Made by a program: the position numbers and the translations under genes. From positions 496,001 to 560,000 of the forward strand of contig NZ_JACIBV010000001.1 of the NCBI RefSeq assembly GCF_014195505.1: a DNA stretch of 64,000 nt, given 5' to 3'. The notes under the pieces were generated by a model. It was not told where the DNA came from. It was given only the letters and a program-made list of their open reading frames with translations, and made no database searches. Of the stretch, positions 1-8,483 are shown in pieces. The stretch is from Nonomuraea dietziae (GTDB lineage: Bacteria; Actinomycetota; Actinomycetes; Streptosporangiales; Streptosporangiaceae). Numbering within the stretch: position 1 is the stretch's first letter; every line of letters starts with the position of its first letter.

Positions 1-153
1 ACCCTCAACGACGGATACGCGCTCGGCCTGACCCTCAGCGCCGCGCTCCTGGTCGCCGCGGTCCTCGTCGCCCTCACCGTCCTGCCCCGGACCAGTCCAC
101 CCTCAGGGGCTGTGCAGAGCGATGACCGCGATCCGCTCCCCGCCAGGGACTGA
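1..153 (+). CDS. C-terminal end of a membrane transporter, probably MFS (partial)
   Basis: An open frame enters from the left edge and stops at TGA 151-153. The 50 residues seen begin TLNDGYALGLTLSAALLVAA, a single hydrophobic helix, followed by a short polar tail rich in Asp and Pro. This is the usual look of the last membrane span and cytoplasmic tail of an MFS exporter, but the body of the gene lies outside the window, so the family is an inference. It runs in the same direction as the ABC exporter pair about 100 bases downstream and could belong to the same export unit. Confidence 0.55.
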   Translation, partial: TLNDGYALGLTLSAALLVAAVLVALTVLPRTSPPSGAVQSDDRDPLPARD

Positions 154-256
154 CCAGCAATCCACCCCATGCCGCGACCTCCCGGTGGCCCGTGGCCGAT
201 CCACCATCGGCTCGGCCACGGGCCAGGTCGCGGCGAGAGACGAAGACGGGAGAGCG

Positions 257-2095
257 ATGAACGCCACCCACCTTGCCGAGGCGAGGGAGCAGTCCACACC
301 ACGGTCGGACACCGGTTCCGCGACGGGCCAGAGCATGGCAAGGCTGCTGCGCCCCTATATCTGGAGTTTCGCCGCCGTTGTGATTCTGCAGGTGATCGGC
401 GCTGTCGCGGGTCTGGCGCCGCTGCTGGCGGTCGTCGAACTGGGTCGTACGCTGTTGTCGCCCGGCCCCATCGATCACGGTCATGTCTGGATCGTCGTGA
501 TCGCGGGTGCGGTCGGCTTGTTCGTTCGGCTGCTGTTCACGGCAACATCGTCCGGAATCGGGCATCTTGTCGACGGCCAGGTGCAACTGACGTTCCGCCG
601 GCAACTGGCCGCGCGGCTGGGACGCGTCCCGATCGGCTGGTTCTCCCGGCGCGGAACCGGCGAGCTGGCCAAGGTGGTGGGGGAGGACGTGGGCGCCGTG
701 CACCCGTTCATCGCCCACACCCCCGGCGAGCTCGTCTCGGCCTTCGTGGTGCCGCTGGTGTCGCTGATCTACCTGTTCACCATCGACTGGCGGCTCACGC
801 TGATCACGCTGATACCGGTGGTGCTGGCCGTGGCGCTGATCCCCCTGATGATGACCCCGACCCGGCTGCGCGAGCAGAAGGAGTTCGACGGGGCCATGGG
901 ACGGATCGCGAGCTCCGTCGTCGAGTTCGTGCAGGGGATCGCGGTGGTCAAGGCGTTCGGCGGATCCGGTCGCGCCCACCGCAGATTCCTGACGGCCGTG
1001 GACGATTTCGTCGGCATCTTCTCCCGGCTGGTGCATGGTATCTCCGGGATCGGCGCCGGGATGCAGGTGGCGTTGTCGCCGCCGTTCGTGCTGCTGGTCG
1101 TGCTGGTCGGCGGAACGGCTCTGATCACCTCCGGTGGTCTGGCCCCGGCCGACCTGCTGCCCTTCCTGCTGCTCGGACTGGGCCTGACCGCTCCGGTGGC
1201 GGCCCTCGGCCACGGGTTCGACGAGCTGCAGGCCGCAGGGCGCGCGGTCGGCAGGATCCGCGACGTGCTCGGGGTGGAGCTGCTGGCGGAGCCCGCGCAC
1301 CCGGTCGCACCACAGGGGCACAGGGTGGAACTGCGTGACGTTCGATTCGGTTACGAAGCCGATCACGAGGTGCTGCGCGGAATCGACCTGGTGCTCGAAC
1401 CGGGGACGGTCACCGCGATCGTGGGCCCGTCGGGAAGCGGGAAGTCCACGCTGGTTCAGCTGTTGCCGCGCTTCTTCGACCCGACCCACGGTTCGGTCGT
1501 CCTGGGCGGTGCCGATCTACGCCAGATCGGCAGCCAGGAGCTCTACCGGATGGTCTCCTTCGTCTTCCAGGACGTCCGCCTGCTGCGCGCGTCGGTCGCG
1601 GACAACATCGCGCTGGCGGTACCGCATGCCGACCTTGACGACGTGATCCGCGCCGCCCGGCTGGCGAACATTCATGATCGCATTCTCGAGCTGCCGCGCG
1701 GATACGAAACGGTGATCGGTGAGGAGGCCGGGCTGTCGGGTGGCGAGGCGCAGCGGATCTCGCTCGCTCGCGCACTGCTCGCCGACACGCCCGTGCTGGT
1801 GCTGGACGAGGCGACCTCCTTCGCCGACCCGCAGACCGAACAGGCCGTACGCCGGGCGCTGGCGACGCTGGGCGGCGATCGGACGATCCTGGTCATCGCC
1901 CATCGCCTGGAGACGGTCGCCGACGCCGACACCGTCGTGGTGCTGGAGAACGGGTCGATCGTCGAGCGAGGCAGGCCCGCGGAGCTGCTGGCACAGAACG
2001 GAAGGTTCACCGCGTTCTGGCAATCTCACCGATCGGCGATCGCTGACGAGACCGAAACCCACCCTGGCGTCCTGCAAGGAGACGAGCCCCGATGA
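257..2095 (+). CDS. ABC exporter half-transporter (permease fused to ATPase), first of a pair
   Basis: A 612-aa protein with an N-terminal six-helix exporter domain (about residues 27-330) and a C-terminal nucleotide-binding domain. Walker A GPSGSGKST is near residue 390, the Q-loop reads FQDVRLL, the signature LSGGEAQ is near 493, Walker B is VLVLDEA near 515, and the H-loop is IAHR near 548; all catalytic residues are present. The membrane-domain segment around FIAHTPGELVSAFVVP resembles siderophore-linked exporters of the YbtP/IrtA type, so iron-chelate or peptide transport is a guess rather than a finding. The chosen ATG has GGGAGAG just upstream; longer in-frame starts exist from 122. 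Its stop overlaps the next ATG by four bases, so the two halves are translationally coupled and probably form a heterodimer. Confidence 0.88.
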   Translation: MNATHLAEAREQSTPRSDTGSATGQSMARLLRPYIWSFAAVVILQVIGAVAGLAPLLAVVELGRTLLSPGPIDHGHVWIVVIAGAVGLFVRLLFTATSSGIGHLVDGQVQLTFRRQLAARLGRVPIGWFSRRGTGELAKVVGEDVGAVHPFIAHTPGELVSAFVVPLVSLIYLFTIDWRLTLITLIPVVLAVALIPLMMTPTRLREQKEFDGAMGRIASSVVEFVQGIAVVKAFGGSGRAHRRFLTAVDDFVGIFSRLVHGISGIGAGMQVALSPPFVLLVVLVGGTALITSGGLAPADLLPFLLLGLGLTAPVAALGHGFDELQAAGRAVGRIRDVLGVELLAEPAHPVAPQGHRVELRDVRFGYEADHEVLRGIDLVLEPGTVTAIVGPSGSGKSTLVQLLPRFFDPTHGSVVLGGADLRQIGSQELYRMVSFVFQDVRLLRASVADNIALAVPHADLDDVIRAARLANIHDRILELPRGYETVIGEEAGLSGGEAQRISLARALLADTPVLVLDEATSFADPQTEQAVRRALATLGGDRTILVIAHRLETVADADTVVVLENGSIVERGRPAELLAQNGRFTAFWQSHRSAIADETETHPGVLQGDEPR

Positions 2096-3807
2096 TTCGA
2101 ATGCTGTTGCGCGTGCTCGGACACGAGTACGCCCAGCCGATCCGTCGCACCGTGGCCCTGATGACGACGACCGCGATAGCCGAGGGTCTGTCCTACGCAC
2201 TGCTTGTTCCCGTGCTGCGGGCACTGTTCGGGAGCACGCCCGGGGACGCCTGGCCCTCGCTGATCGCGTTCGGGGCCGTGGTCGCGGTCTACGCGGCGCT
2301 GCGCTACTACAGCGATCTGTCCGGCTTTCGCGTCGGGATCGCGCTGCTGCGTGGGATGTATCAGCGGCTCGGCGGCCACCTGGCCCGGCTGCCCATCGGC
2401 TGGTACAGCGCCCGCCGCGTCGGGGAGGTCTCGGTCCTGGCCAGTGAGGGCGTCCTGCAGGCGATGAGCGTGATCGCGCACCTGCTGGCACCGTTCATCT
2501 CCGCCTGCGTGACCCCTCTGACGATCGTCGCCGTGATGCTCGCCTTCAACTGGCAGATGGGGGTGGCCGCGTTGGTCGCCGCTCCGGTCGTGGCCGCGAT
2601 CCAGATCTGGACGGGACGCTCGATGGCCGCCGCCGACGTGGAGCGCGCCGAACGCGGCCAGGAGGCCACCGGGCGAGTCATCGAATATCTCCAGGCCCAG
2701 CCGGTGCTGCGAGCCGGCGGCCGGACCGTCGAACGCTTCCGGTTGCTCGACGACTCGCTGCGGGAGGTCCAGCGCGCCTCCCGCCGTTCCATCCTGTCGG
2801 CGCTGTCCGGCGCTGTGGGCCTGACGCTCGTGGTGCAGACGATGTTCACCGTGCTGCTGGTCCTGGGCGCCTACCTCGCGCTCGGCGGGAGCATCGGCGC
2901 GGCAGAGGTGCTGGCGATCCTGGTGCTCGCCGCCCGCTGCGCCGATCCGCTGCTGTCGCTGTCGGACATCGGTGGCAAGGTGCGCAACGCGCGTGCCGAG
3001 CTGGCGAGACTCGACACGGTGTTGCGTACCGAGCCGCTGCCGGAAGCCGCCGAGCCGATCCAGCCGGTGGGCCATGGCCTGGAGTTCGAGTCCGTCACCT
3101 TCAAGCACGGCGACCGCACGGTGTTCGACGACGTGTCGCTGTCCGTGCCCGAGGGACAGCGGCTGGCCGTCGTCGGGCCGTCGGGCGCGGGCAAGAGCAC
3201 CCTGCTCCAGCTGCTCGCGCGGTTCTACGACGTGGACGCGGGCGCGGTGCGCGTGGGAGGCGTGGACGTTCGCGCGATCAACACCGAGGTGTTGATGGAG
3301 CAGATCGCCATCGTCTTCCAGGAGGTCTATCTCTTCGACGGCACGATCGAGGAGAACGTGCGCCTCGGCCGTCCCGACGCCGACGAAGCCGACGTGCGGG
3401 CGGCGGCGACCGCGGCGCGGTTGGACGAGGTGATCGAGCGGTTGCCGGGCGGATGGGCGACGAACGTCGGCGAGGGCGGCGCGCTGCTGTCGGGTGGTGA
3501 GCGCCAGCGGGTCTCGATCGCGCGGGCGCTGTTGAAGAACGCGCCCATCGTGCTGCTGGACGAGGTGACCTCCGCACTCGACCCGGTCAACGAGGCGGCC
3601 GTCCACGAGGGCATCGAGCGCCTGATGGCGGGCCGGACGGTGGTGATGGTGGCGCATCGGCTGCGGACCGTCCAGCGCGCCGACCACATCGTCTTCCTGG
3701 ACGGTGGCCGGATCGTGGAGGAAGGCAGCCACGAGGAGTTGCTGCGCCGCAGTGGCCGCTACGCCGAGTTCTGGAACATGTCCCTGACCCCGGCGGCGAG
3801 TGAATGA
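2092..3807 (+). CDS. ABC exporter half-transporter (permease fused to ATPase), second of a pair
   Basis: A 571-aa partner of the preceding half-transporter, starting inside its stop codon (ATGA). The membrane domain occupies about residues 15-310. The ATPase has Walker A GPSGAGKST near 362, signature LSGGERQ near 466, Walker B IVLLDEV near 487 and the H-loop VAHR. Both subunits keep a catalytic Glu after Walker B, so neither half is an obviously degenerate site. Length and order match YbtQ/IrtB-type partners, which work in the inner membrane with siderophore systems. No siderophore synthase or ferric-chelate reductase is visible in the window, so the substrate is unknown. Confidence 0.88.
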   Translation: MIRMLLRVLGHEYAQPIRRTVALMTTTAIAEGLSYALLVPVLRALFGSTPGDAWPSLIAFGAVVAVYAALRYYSDLSGFRVGIALLRGMYQRLGGHLARLPIGWYSARRVGEVSVLASEGVLQAMSVIAHLLAPFISACVTPLTIVAVMLAFNWQMGVAALVAAPVVAAIQIWTGRSMAAADVERAERGQEATGRVIEYLQAQPVLRAGGRTVERFRLLDDSLREVQRASRRSILSALSGAVGLTLVVQTMFTVLLVLGAYLALGGSIGAAEVLAILVLAARCADPLLSLSDIGGKVRNARAELARLDTVLRTEPLPEAAEPIQPVGHGLEFESVTFKHGDRTVFDDVSLSVPEGQRLAVVGPSGAGKSTLLQLLARFYDVDAGAVRVGGVDVRAINTEVLMEQIAIVFQEVYLFDGTIEENVRLGRPDADEADVRAAATAARLDEVIERLPGGWATNVGEGGALLSGGERQRVSIARALLKNAPIVLLDEVTSALDPVNEAAVHEGIERLMAGRTVVMVAHRLRTVQRADHIVFLDGGRIVEEGSHEELLRRSGRYAEFWNMSLTPAASE

Positions 3808-3836
3808 GCCGGCATGTCACTCGGTCCATGGTGATG

Positions 3837-3852
3837 TGATGATCGATCATCA
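3837..3852. terminator. 16-bp perfect palindrome between convergent genes
   Basis: TGATGATC followed by GATCATCA is a perfect palindrome and extends with two mismatches per arm to about 28 bases (3831-3858). It lies between the stop of the ABC pair and the stop of the convergent nitroreductase, which it includes, so a bidirectional terminator is the simplest reading. It has no loop and no U tract, so a protein-binding site is the alternative. Confidence 0.4.
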
Positions 3853-4341
3853 GGTCACGGTCGTACGGCCGGCGCGTGGTGTGAACCGCACGAACGGAAT
3901 GCGCCGCCCGACCTCACGGTAGTCCTCCGCGCCGCCGTCGACCGCGAACCCCATGATCTTGCACAGCCGGCGGGCGGCGGCCGGGTGGCGCGGCGCGTAC
4001 CGGGTCATGACGGTCGCGCCTTCGTCGGCAGAAAGGGGGATGGCGGTCACCTGGTGGATCCGGCCGCCGATCTGGACGGTGACGTTAGGGGTCTTCATGA
4101 CGTTCCGGTACCAGTCGGCGCGCGGCCCGAAGCCGGAGGCCGCCACATAGCCGTGTTCGCCGTGTTCGATGACCTCGATGACGGCCTGACGGGGCTGGCC
4201 GGAGACTCGGCCGATGTGGGTGAGCAGCATGATCCGGCGGCCCAGCAACGGGCCCAGCCCCATCCGGTACAGCCGGATGGGCAGTCGCCACAGCATGCGG
4301 CGCAGGCCGGTCGGCGGGCCTGGCGTGTTGACGATCCGCAT
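3850..4341 (-). CDS. Deazaflavin (F420)-dependent nitroreductase family protein
   Basis: A 163-aa protein of the Ddn/nitroreductase-quinone reductase family. It shows the family's central block LLTHIGRVSGQPRQ followed by a split-barrel core with GFGPRADWYRNV and a closing TPNVTVQIGGR segment. These proteins bind the deazaflavin F420 and reduce quinones, nitro-compounds or other electrophiles near the membrane. The start ATG is preceded by GAAAGGAC at suitable spacing. It lies downstream of, and in the same direction as, a TetR regulator gene, with about 130 bases between them, and probably belongs to that regulator's target unit. The exact substrate cannot be read from the sequence. Confidence 0.85.
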   Translation of the reverse strand: MRIVNTPGPPTGLRRMLWRLPIRLYRMGLGPLLGRRIMLLTHIGRVSGQPRQAVIEVIEHGEHGYVAASGFGPRADWYRNVMKTPNVTVQIGGRIHQVTAIPLSADEGATVMTRYAPRHPAAARRLCKIMGFAVDGGAEDYREVGRRIPFVRFTPRAGRTTVT

Positions 4342-4344
4342 CGT

Positions 4345-4470
4345 TCAGTCCTTTCTGACGTCGGGGGATGTCTTGGCGTCCTGCGACGTCAGGATGGTGC
4401 CGGCGCCGAACCGGCGGCGTAGGACGGGCGCGAACGTGTTGCGCGCTCTGACCAGCCAGGGGCGAGAGAT
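4345..4470 (-). other. Short open frame with coding-like codon use, no good start
   Basis: Between the TetR and nitroreductase genes a 41-codon frame ends at TGA 4345-4347, with high G/C at third positions; it reads SRPWLVRARNTFAPVLRRRF in part. No ATG, GTG or TTG opens it, although it overlaps the TetR stop. It may be the remnant of a longer gene or a small protein with a non-standard start. I do not recognise it. Confidence 0.2.
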
Positions 4471-4471
4471 T

Positions 4472-5068
4472 TCATGCCCGCTCCTCCTCCAGCAGGTCCT
4501 CGACCGCGGCCAGCGCCTCCCCGACAGGCAGGTCGCGGTCGAGCATGTGGTGCAGCATCAACCCGTCGATCAGCGCGGCGATCAGGGTGGCCACTCCGGT
4601 CAGGCGTGCGGGCGGCCAGTCTGGATGCAGTTGGCCGACACGGTCGGCGATCTGTCCGCGGGCCTCGCGCAGCTGATCCTTCAGAACCTCGCCGAGGGCC
4701 GGGTCGCGCGTCGCCCCCACGATCAGCTCCACGGCCAGGCGGGTCGTCTGCCCGTCACCGGTCGCCGCAGGCAGCAGACGCCGTGCCGACGCCAGCGCCG
4801 CCCGCTCGTCCACCGCGGCGAGGAGCTCGGTGACCAGGGGATTGATGACCAGGTCCCCTGCGCGTCCGGCGATCGCCGCATGCAGACCGGGCAGTCCGCC
4901 GAAGTGATAGTGGATCAGCCCAGGGTTGGTGTCCGCGCGCTCAGCCACACCACGCGTGGTGACGGCCGGCCATCCCCCCTCGCACAGCAGCGCGACAGCG
5001 GCATCCACCAGTTGCTCGCGACGCCGATCCCCCCGCACCGAACTTGGTCGATCGCCTAACTTGGCCAT
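4472..5068 (-). CDS. TetR/AcrR family transcriptional regulator
   Basis: A 198-aa regulator with a typical TetR N-terminal helix-turn-helix (RREQLVDAAVALL, then TTRGVAERADTNPGLIHYHF at about residues 38-57) and an all-helical ligand domain. The start codon sits in the centre of a perfect inverted repeat (see 5057-5080), and a TANNNT -10-like element TAACTT ends only six bases upstream of the ATG. The mRNA is therefore probably leaderless and strongly autorepressed. The nitroreductase gene downstream in the same direction is the likely co-regulated target. Confidence 0.88.
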   Translation of the reverse strand: MAKLGDRPSSVRGDRRREQLVDAAVALLCEGGWPAVTTRGVAERADTNPGLIHYHFGGLPGLHAAIAGRAGDLVINPLVTELLAAVDERAALASARRLLPAATGDGQTTRLAVELIVGATRDPALGEVLKDQLREARGQIADRVGQLHPDWPPARLTGVATLIAALIDGLMLHHMLDRDLPVGEALAAVEDLLEEERA

Positions 5069-5080
5069 GTGGCCAAGTTA
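5057..5080. promoter_or_regulatory. TetR operator overlapping its own start codon
   Basis: Two perfect 11-base arms, TAACTTGGCCA and TGGCCAAGTTA, are separated by TG. The minus-strand ATG of the adjacent TetR gene (5068-5066) and its -10-like TAACTT both lie inside the repeat. Binding here would block both polymerase and start-codon access. Confidence 0.75.
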
Positions 5081-5147
5081 GCACCTCGCCCCGTGCCATG
5101 AGCGCATCGACCGCCGCCTGCCCGTCCGGCCGCTGACGAAGCTGAGG

Positions 5148-5261
5148 GTCGACGACCATCGGAACGGAAAGTCCCGCCAAGGAACCACGCCGGGTGACCT
5201 GGCCCGGCTCCTCGGCCGCCCGACCGAGCCGTTGGCCGCCACCATGAAGACCTGGCTCTGA
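5148..5261 (+). pseudogene. Tail of an NmrA-like NAD(P)-binding protein (remnant)
   Basis: A 37-codon frame ending at TGA 5259-5261 reads TTPGDLARLLGRPTEPLA, then a short tail ending KTWL. The DLxRLLGRPTTPLA motif is a hallmark of the C-terminus of actinobacterial NmrA-type SDR proteins. No upstream body of such a gene exists, so this is a truncated remnant left next to the TetR operator. The rest of 5262-5539 shows no gene I can support. Confidence 0.5.
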
Positions 5262-5560
5262 CGTCCTGTCCGGCCTTTCTGGCGAAGAGGGCCGCCATGG
5301 CGCCGCCGTCACGCCGAAGGCGAGGTCTCCCCGCTGACCTGGCCGCCGAGTACAGCGTTGGACGCTCCACTGTTCGGCCGCATCTCGGCCCGCGGGATGC
5401 CGGCCACCTCCGCCGCGTGCGTGAGCGATCATCGCCCCTGTCGGTGGCGCGACCGCGAGCCCGGTGATCCCCCGTGCGAGGGGCTCTCCTCCCTCCTGCG
5501 GGGGAGGAGGGCCGGCGGTGACACCGGCAGGGTGGCAGGGTGACTGAGGAGTGCGCACAG

Positions 5561-6265
5561 ATGCCATCGCCTGATCCGCCGTCGTCCAAGGGGCAAGAGG
5601 CCCAGCGAACGTTCAACAAGATCACTGACTACTACGACCTGATGAATCGGCTCATGACATTGGGGCGACATGCCGTCTGGTGTCGTGACGTCGCGGCGAG
5701 GACGAGAGTGCCGTCAGGTGGACGCATGCTCGATGTCGCCACCGGAACCGGCGTCATCGCTCTTGCGGCGCTGGAGAAGTATCCGAACTCGACCATCCAT
5801 GCCGTCGATTTCTCGGATCGGATGCTGACGGAGGCAGCGAGCAAACCGGGAGCCTCCGCCATCAGGTGGCAGCACGCGGATGCGAACGATCTGCCCTTCG
5901 GCGACGAGTTCTTCGACGCCGTCACGCATGGTTATCTCCTCCGCAACGTCGATGATGTCGAGCGCGTGCTCGCAGAGCAGTACCGGGTACTCAAACGCGG
6001 GGGCCGGGTCGTGATTCTGGAGACCTGCCCGCCACAAGGACTGCTCCGTTACCCGGTGACCCTGGGGGTTCGCGTTCTGATTCCCCTTCTCGGCCAGGTC
6101 GTCGCCCGCGATCGTGAGTCATACGCATATCTGCAGAAGTCCACACTCGGATTCATGACCCCAGAAGAGGTCGTCGCGATCCTTCGTCGAGTCGGCTTCG
6201 CCTCCATAGCGTGGAAGAAGAAGTTCTTCGGCACTCACATGATCATCTCGGCCGAGAAGCAATAG
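5561..6265 (+). CDS. UbiE/MenG-like C-methyltransferase
   Basis: About 234 aa with the UbiE/COQ5 signatures: an N-terminal YDLMNRLMTLGRHAVWCR block, the SAM-binding motif LDVATGTG near residue 60, and RVLKRGGRVVILE in the second signature. The family methylates demethylmenaquinone or related quinones with S-adenosylmethionine. ATG 5561 is chosen because GAGGAG lies about nine bases upstream; GTG 5540 is in frame. Its codons use more A/T at third positions than the neighbours, and it stands alone between a decayed stretch and an unrelated gene, not in a men operon. That suggests an acquired paralog, possibly acting on a specialised quinone, rather than the housekeeping enzyme. Confidence 0.78.
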   Translation: MPSPDPPSSKGQEAQRTFNKITDYYDLMNRLMTLGRHAVWCRDVAARTRVPSGGRMLDVATGTGVIALAALEKYPNSTIHAVDFSDRMLTEAASKPGASAIRWQHADANDLPFGDEFFDAVTHGYLLRNVDDVERVLAEQYRVLKRGGRVVILETCPPQGLLRYPVTLGVRVLIPLLGQVVARDRESYAYLQKSTLGFMTPEEVVAILRRVGFASIAWKKKFFGTHMIISAEKQ

Positions 6266-6473
6266 TCTTCCCAGTTCTGGATCACGGTCATTGTCATCGA
6301 CACTTCGCGACAGTCGAGGAAGGCTCGTGTGGCGGATGACCGTGCGCTGGGTGGGGGAGGAGCCTGCTTCGCGCGGGTGGCCGGATGATCCCTCGGCGCC
6401 GCCCGGTCGTGCCCCCAGGGGGTTCATGCCGGCCCGCAAGGGGGATTCGTGCCAGCCGTACGGCCGGCCGCGG

Positions 6474-7307
6474 TCAGGCGTCGGTGACCTCGTCCAACAC
6501 GTCCGGCCTGTTGGTGATGATGCCGTCCACCTGGTAGGAGATCAGGCGGCGCATGATGTCGGCGTCGTCGACGGTCCAGGTGAAGACCTTCATGCCGTGA
6601 TCGTGGACGCGCCGGACATAGTCGGCGGTGAGCTCGTGGTGGGGCGGGTTGATCTGCGCGGCGAACCCCGCCAGCCCGGCGAGTTGCCCTGTCGACGGCG
6701 TGCCGAGCAGTCCTGTCTGGACCTGCGGCATGAGGCGGTGGAACCTGCGCATCGAGCCCCAGTCGAACGACTGCACCACCAGCCTGCTCGGCCAGGAGAC
6801 GTTACGGCGCAGCTCGTCGGCCACGCGAGACTCGATGCCGGGGTAGAGGCGCGGCGCCTTGATCTCCAGCAGGAGGCCGAGCCCGCTCTCGTTCATCGCC
6901 TGCAGCGCCTCGCCCAGGGTGGGCACGGCCTCGCCCCGGTATTCGGGGGAGGACCACGCCCCCGCGTCGAGCCTGCGAATCTCGGCGAGCGTGAAGTCAC
7001 CGACCCGCCAGGGCGCGCGGTGCGGGAAGAGCTTCTCGACGTCGGTGGTGCGGGCCAGGGTGGTGTCGTGCATCAGGACCAGATGGTGGTCCCTCGTCTG
7101 CTGGACGTCGAGCTCGACCATGTCGGCATCCTGCTCGTCGGCCAGTTCGAAGGCGGCGATGGTGTTCTCCGGCGCGTAGCCGGAGGCGCCGCGGTGGGCG
7201 ACGTTGACGACCGTGACCGAAGAGGCGGCGGCGGGGGCGATGAGGGGGGCGGGGGCGGTGAGGGTGGCGAGGAAGGTCGAGATGACGAGGCCGAGTCGTC
7301 GAAACAT
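6474..7307 (-). CDS. Secreted glycerophosphodiester phosphodiesterase
   Basis: A 277-aa protein with a Sec-type signal peptide (basic start, hydrophobic core, AAASS cleavage region near residue 29) followed by a GDPD barrel. It shows the catalytic HRGASG (His38), PENT (Glu47), VELDVQQ, HDTTLAR and LLLEIKAP motifs, and ends TWTVDDADIMRRLISYQVDG, all characteristic. It hydrolyses glycerophosphodiesters outside the cell, releasing glycerol 3-phosphate. A GAGGAG site precedes the ATG. No pho-type or glp genes are adjacent; it appears monocistronic. Confidence 0.92.
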   Translation of the reverse strand: MFRRLGLVISTFLATLTAPAPLIAPAAASSVTVVNVAHRGASGYAPENTIAAFELADEQDADMVELDVQQTRDHHLVLMHDTTLARTTDVEKLFPHRAPWRVGDFTLAEIRRLDAGAWSSPEYRGEAVPTLGEALQAMNESGLGLLLEIKAPRLYPGIESRVADELRRNVSWPSRLVVQSFDWGSMRRFHRLMPQVQTGLLGTPSTGQLAGLAGFAAQINPPHHELTADYVRRVHDHGMKVFTWTVDDADIMRRLISYQVDGIITNRPDVLDEVTDA

Positions 7308-7627
7308 GGGTCTCCTCGGGTCTGTGGAGGGGGCCTGGCGTTTCGAACGTGCCTGGTGTTCATGACTGGCGATCGATGGCAGAGTAACCCGGCGATGTCA
7401 GGCAGATGAGCAAGCAACGCGGGAGACAACGGACACATGGAGCGGGCGGGGCGGGCTCGCTCGATCGGTGCGCCACGCATGGGGGAGACCGAGGTCGACG
7501 GGGTGGTTCGTCGCGTGAGGTCTCGAGGCCGCCACGCCGGCCCGCGCGCTGGGTGATCTGCGGGAACCCCTTCGCAGCCTGCGAGCACAGCGGCGCATGT
7601 GGCCCGGACAACGGTCAGAACGACCTG
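7308..7627. other. Intergenic stretch without a supported gene
   Basis: This 320-base stretch between the diesterase start and the end of the next TetR gene should hold the diesterase promoter. Short frames are present on both strands, but none has a recognisable domain, a ribosome site or coding-like codon use that survives comparison with the other frames. Confidence 0.5.
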
Positions 7628-8398
7628 CTAGTCGTCGCGGTCCTGCTGCCCTTCTCGATGCGCCGCCACCGGAGGCTCGGCCGTTGACGGGAGAGCCGCG
7701 GCGATGCAGTCGAGGACGCGCTCCAGCCCGTATCGGAACTGGTCGTCGCGGCTGAGGTGCGGCTGGCGCGCCTCCATCACGATCTTGCGGAAGATCGGGT
7801 ACTCCCCGCTCTCCAGCAGCTGGTGGATGCGCGGGCCGCTGCGCGCCATCCACTCCGACTCGCTGAGCCCGCTGCGGCGGAGCTCCTCGGCCCGGCTGAC
7901 CTCCTCGCGGGCGGCGCCCTCGACGTAGCCGTTCAGGATGGCCATCAGGCTGAGGTTCTCGTCGATGGAGACGAAGGCGTCAAGCACTCCCATCAGCCGT
8001 TCGATCAAGAGCAACTGGTTGGGGCCGAAGCTGGTGCGTGACCGGTGCACGGTGGCGATCCATGGGTGCCGCAGCCACATCGCCCGGACGCCTTCGGCGT
8101 AGCGGGTCAGGTCCGCGCGCCAGTCGCCTGAGGGAATGCCCTCGAGGTCGATCTCGGCCATCAGCCGGTCGGCCACGAGATCGACCAGGTCGTCGCGGCT
8201 GGGGACGTACCGGTAGAGGGACATCGCGCCGGCGCCGATCTCGGCGGCGATCCGACGCATGGTGGCGGCCTCCAGCCCCTCGGCGTCGGCGATCCGGACC
8301 GCCGCCTCGGTGATCTGCGCGCGGCTGTAGGCGGGCTTCGGCCCGCGGGCCGGGCGCTCGGGCCGCATCCAGATGTTCATGTATTCGGCGTCGGTCAC
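7628..8398 (-). CDS. TetR family regulator of the adjacent DrrAB-like exporter
   Basis: A 256-aa regulator with helix-turn-helix RIAAEIGAGAMSLYRYVPSR and a long TetR_C-type ligand domain, as in regulators of drug exporters. GTG 8398 is chosen because GGAGG lies seven bases upstream; the ATG at 8380 lacks such a site. It is transcribed divergently from the ABC exporter genes, and the 85-base gap holds two matching operators (8416-8475). Known relatives repress such exporters and are released by the drug; that role is inferred here from position and family. Confidence 0.9.
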   Translation of the reverse strand: MTDAEYMNIWMRPERPARGPKPAYSRAQITEAAVRIADAEGLEAATMRRIAAEIGAGAMSLYRYVPSRDDLVDLVADRLMAEIDLEGIPSGDWRADLTRYAEGVRAMWLRHPWIATVHRSRTSFGPNQLLLIERLMGVLDAFVSIDENLSLMAILNGYVEGAAREEVSRAEELRRSGLSESEWMARSGPRIHQLLESGEYPIFRKIVMEARQPHLSRDDQFRYGLERVLDCIAAALPSTAEPPVAAHREGQQDRDD

Positions 8399-8415
8399 CG
8401 TCCCACCTCCTTGTT

Positions 8416-8475
8416 GCGTACATGGTACCCAGTGACTTAGTCTGGCCGCCATAACCGCGTACAACGTACCCAGTG
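8416..8475. promoter_or_regulatory. Paired TetR operators between the regulator and ABC exporter genes
   Basis: Two 19-base direct copies, 8416-8434 and 8457-8475, match at 17 positions: GCGTACATGGTACCCAGTG and GCGTACAACGTACCCAGTG. Each contains the inverted core GTAC-N3-GTAC. The copies are 41 bases apart, about four helical turns. A possible promoter for the exporter (TTGCGT 8414, TAGTCT 8438) overlaps the first copy. Confidence 0.7.
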
Positions 8476-8483
8476 GAGGGGTC

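Noticed and set aside
2026..3732. 568-codon minus-strand open frame across the second ABC gene
   Set aside because: Antisense shadow of a gene with complete ABC motifs; the translation is rich in His, Gln and Arg without domains.
4941..5567. 208-codon minus-strand frame across the TetR upstream region
   Set aside because: It covers the TetR gene and operator in another frame and has no recognisable domain or start signal.
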